Below, piece by piece: positions 4,971 to 6,159 of a DNA stretch of 6,159 nucleotides (within the stretch, counting starts at the first letter, position 1; every line of letters begins with the position of its first letter). This DNA comes from JBCBKZ01 sp039026975. GTDB taxonomy: Bacteria; Bacteroidota; Bacteroidia; J057. The position numbers were made by a program, and so were the translations under genes. The notes under the pieces are model-generated. The model searched no databases, was not told the DNA's origin, and saw only the letters and a program-made list of their open reading frames with translations. The DNA is taken from contig JBCCLI010000395.1 in assembly GCA_039026975.1 (NCBI GenBank), positions 1 to 6,159 on the forward strand, written 5' to 3'.

Positions 4971-5972
4971 ATGAGTGAGGCGTTACAAATATCAGTGGTA
5001 GTTCCATTACTAAATGAGGAGGAGTCTCTGCCCGAATTGGCAGACTGGATTCACAGGGTAATGGTGGAGCATGGGTTTACATACGAAGTCATCATGGTAG
5101 ATGACGGCAGTAAAGATACTTCATGGTCAGTCATAGAATCCCTGGCTGAGCAATTCCCTGTGAAAGGCATTCGTTTCCAGCGAAATTATGGCAAGTCAGC
5201 TGCTTTGCAAGCAGGCTTTCAGGCTGCTATGGGAGAGGTGGTCTTCACCATGGATGCAGACTTACAGGACAGTCCGGAGGAAATACCTGAGCTTAGGAGA
5301 ATGATTATAGAGGATGGATATGACCTGGTATCGGGTTGGAAGAAGAAACGCTATGATCCCATCAGTAAGACCATTCCTTCAAAATTCTTCAATTTTGTAG
5401 CCAGAAAGGTGTCAGGCGTAAATAACTTGCACGACTTTAACTGCGGGCTGAAAGCTTACCGTAAGGAAGTGGTGAAAAATATAGAGGTGTATGGAGAAAT
5501 GCATCGTTATATTCCAGCCATAGCTAACTGGGCAGGCTTTGAGAAAATAGGAGAGAAGGTCGTGCAGCATCAGGAGCGTAAGTACGGCGTAACTAAGTTC
5601 GGCCTGAATCGCTTCATTAATGGCTTCCTGGACTTGATGACCATAGTGCTGACGGAGAAATACCTGAAGAAGCCCATGCATCTGTTTGGCTTTTGGGGGG
5701 TAGTGTGGATGCTGATAGGAGGAGGGACCTTGGCTTACTTGGCGTACATACGCTTAGTGAATCAGATTTGGATCACCAATAGATTGCCGGCGCTTCTATT
5801 CGGATCTGTCTGCTTTATCACGGGCGTAATTTTTCTAATGACGGGGCTCTTGGCAGAACTGATAGGAAGATATTCTCCCTACAGGAACCAGTACGTCATT
5901 AAGACCATTATAGGAGATGATGCCGTAGGAGAACGCTTACGCGCTTCAGGCATGCAAACAAATACGAATTAG
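4971..5972 (+). CDS. GT2 family polyisoprenyl-phosphate glycosyltransferase (DPM1/GtrB-like)
   Basis: A 333-residue membrane-bound glycosyltransferase that probably moves a sugar from a nucleotide sugar to a polyprenyl phosphate on the cytoplasmic face, the step that supplies lipid-linked sugars for envelope glycans or lipid modification. The GT-A domain occupies about 6-225: SVVVPLLNEEESL at 8-20, the nucleotide-binding VDDGS at 43-47, QRNYGKSAALQAGF at 70-83, and the metal-binding DADLQD at 95-100 (Asp95/Asp97). Then come the family motif HDFNCGLKAYRKEVV at 154-168 and the QERKYGVTKFG acceptor-side segment at 201-211. Two membrane helices follow, about 238-261 and 273-298, as in GtrB/ArnC-type enzymes, then a basic cytoplasmic tail. 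The sugar cannot be told. The start was set at ATG 4971, not the in-frame GTG 4959, because the -7 motif predicts a transcript start near 4956 and family members begin just before the first strand. Flanked on both sides by copies of the same repeat. Confidence 0.92.
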   Translation: MSEALQISVVVPLLNEEESLPELADWIHRVMVEHGFTYEVIMVDDGSKDTSWSVIESLAEQFPVKGIRFQRNYGKSAALQAGFQAAMGEVVFTMDADLQDSPEEIPELRRMIIEDGYDLVSGWKKKRYDPISKTIPSKFFNFVARKVSGVNNLHDFNCGLKAYRKEVVKNIEVYGEMHRYIPAIANWAGFEKIGEKVVQHQERKYGVTKFGLNRFINGFLDLMTIVLTEKYLKKPMHLFGFWGVVWMLIGGGTLAYLAYIRLVNQIWITNRLPALLFGSVCFITGVIFLMTGLLAELIGRYSPYRNQYVIKTIIGDDAVGERLRASGMQTNTN

Positions 5973-6009
5973 GAAGTTGTTTTTAGGAGGTATACATACC
6001 AGTGTTTCG

Positions 6010-6138
6010 TCGCCTGCCGCCGACAATCCATTTCGGCCCAGTGGCCCTACTTTTTTCCTTAGCAAAAAAAGTAGGCAAAAATGCATTGTCCCTCCAATGC
6101 AACCCATAAATCCTCCCACAACCCGTGGAGGAACGGCC
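6010..6138 (+). repeat. Interspersed intergenic repeat, copy 2 (better preserved, may continue past window)
   Basis: The element is G+C-rich at both ends with an A/T core, unlike its surroundings. It contains three possible hairpins in a row: CCTACTTTTTT (6046-6056) with AAAAAAGTAGG (6065-6075), 11 bp; TGCATTG (6082-6088) with CAATGCA (6095-6101), 7 bp; and CTCCCAC (6113-6119 region) with GTGGAGG (6125-6131), with one bulged C. From memory, sequence like CCTACTTTTTT-loop-AAAAAAGTAGGCAAAAATGC is common between genes of Cytophagales-type genomes and has no assigned function. It begins 38 bases after the glycosyltransferase stop and might also serve as its 3' processing or termination site. Same orientation as copy 1. 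Confidence 0.65.
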
Positions 6139-6159
6139 GGCCCGCCCTTTACCTCACAA

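Noticed and set aside
5946..6107. 54-codon minus-strand frame from ATG at 6107 through repeat copy 2 into the glycosyltransferase end
   Set aside because: It consists of repeat sequence plus antisense of a real gene; there is no plausible start signal, and its frame is not preserved across copy 1.
4483..6138. Repeats flanking the glycosyltransferase as ends of a mobile element or CRISPR
   Set aside because: They are direct, strongly diverged and only two in number; there is no transposase, no terminal inverted repeats, no target duplication and no regular spacers.

Overview
The window looks like a chromosomal segment of a Bacteroidota bacterium, probably Cytophagales-like; the exact taxon is inference. 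The evidence is moderate G+C, weak or absent Shine-Dalgarno sequences at most starts, two exact matches to the Bacteroidota -7 promoter motif TAnnTTTG (one with a TTG 19 bases upstream), a signal peptide ending in Ala-Gln, and protein families common in that phylum. All supported genes are on the + strand.

Layout: (1) 1-405 is the 3' end of a Crp/Fnr-type transcription regulator cut by the window edge. (2) 406-630 is intergenic, with a short palindrome and a possible degenerate interspersed repeat. (3) 631-1506 encodes an alpha/beta hydrolase of the haloalkane-dehalogenase-like group. It is separated by a strong 14-bp hairpin from (4) a four-helix DUF6326-type membrane protein at 1582-1992. 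(5) A well-formed promoter at 2095-2124 drives a secreted protein of unknown function (2165-3007). (6) A lipoprotein with an NTF2/SnoaL-like (DUF4440-type) fold (3128-3604) overlaps by ATGA a two-domain VOC (glyoxalase-fold) protein (3601-4380), so these two are translationally coupled. (7) 4381-4970 is a gene-free stretch carrying a decayed interspersed repeat with an internal 20-bp tandem duplication, then a -7 promoter motif. (8) 4971-5972 encodes a GT2 polyisoprenyl-phosphate glycosyltransferase with two C-terminal membrane helices. (9) 5973-6159 carries a second, better preserved copy of the same repeat.

The genes look like a loose collection of independent accessory or housekeeping functions, not one pathway. 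The only firm co-expression unit is the lipoprotein-VOC pair. I do not see a convincing new multi-gene system. The most interesting unexplained signal is the pair of diverged repeats flanking the glycosyltransferase: they align over more than 100 bases and share a small bulged hairpin in which one base pair has changed on both sides. The perfect hairpin that buries the ribosome-binding region of the DUF6326 gene is second.
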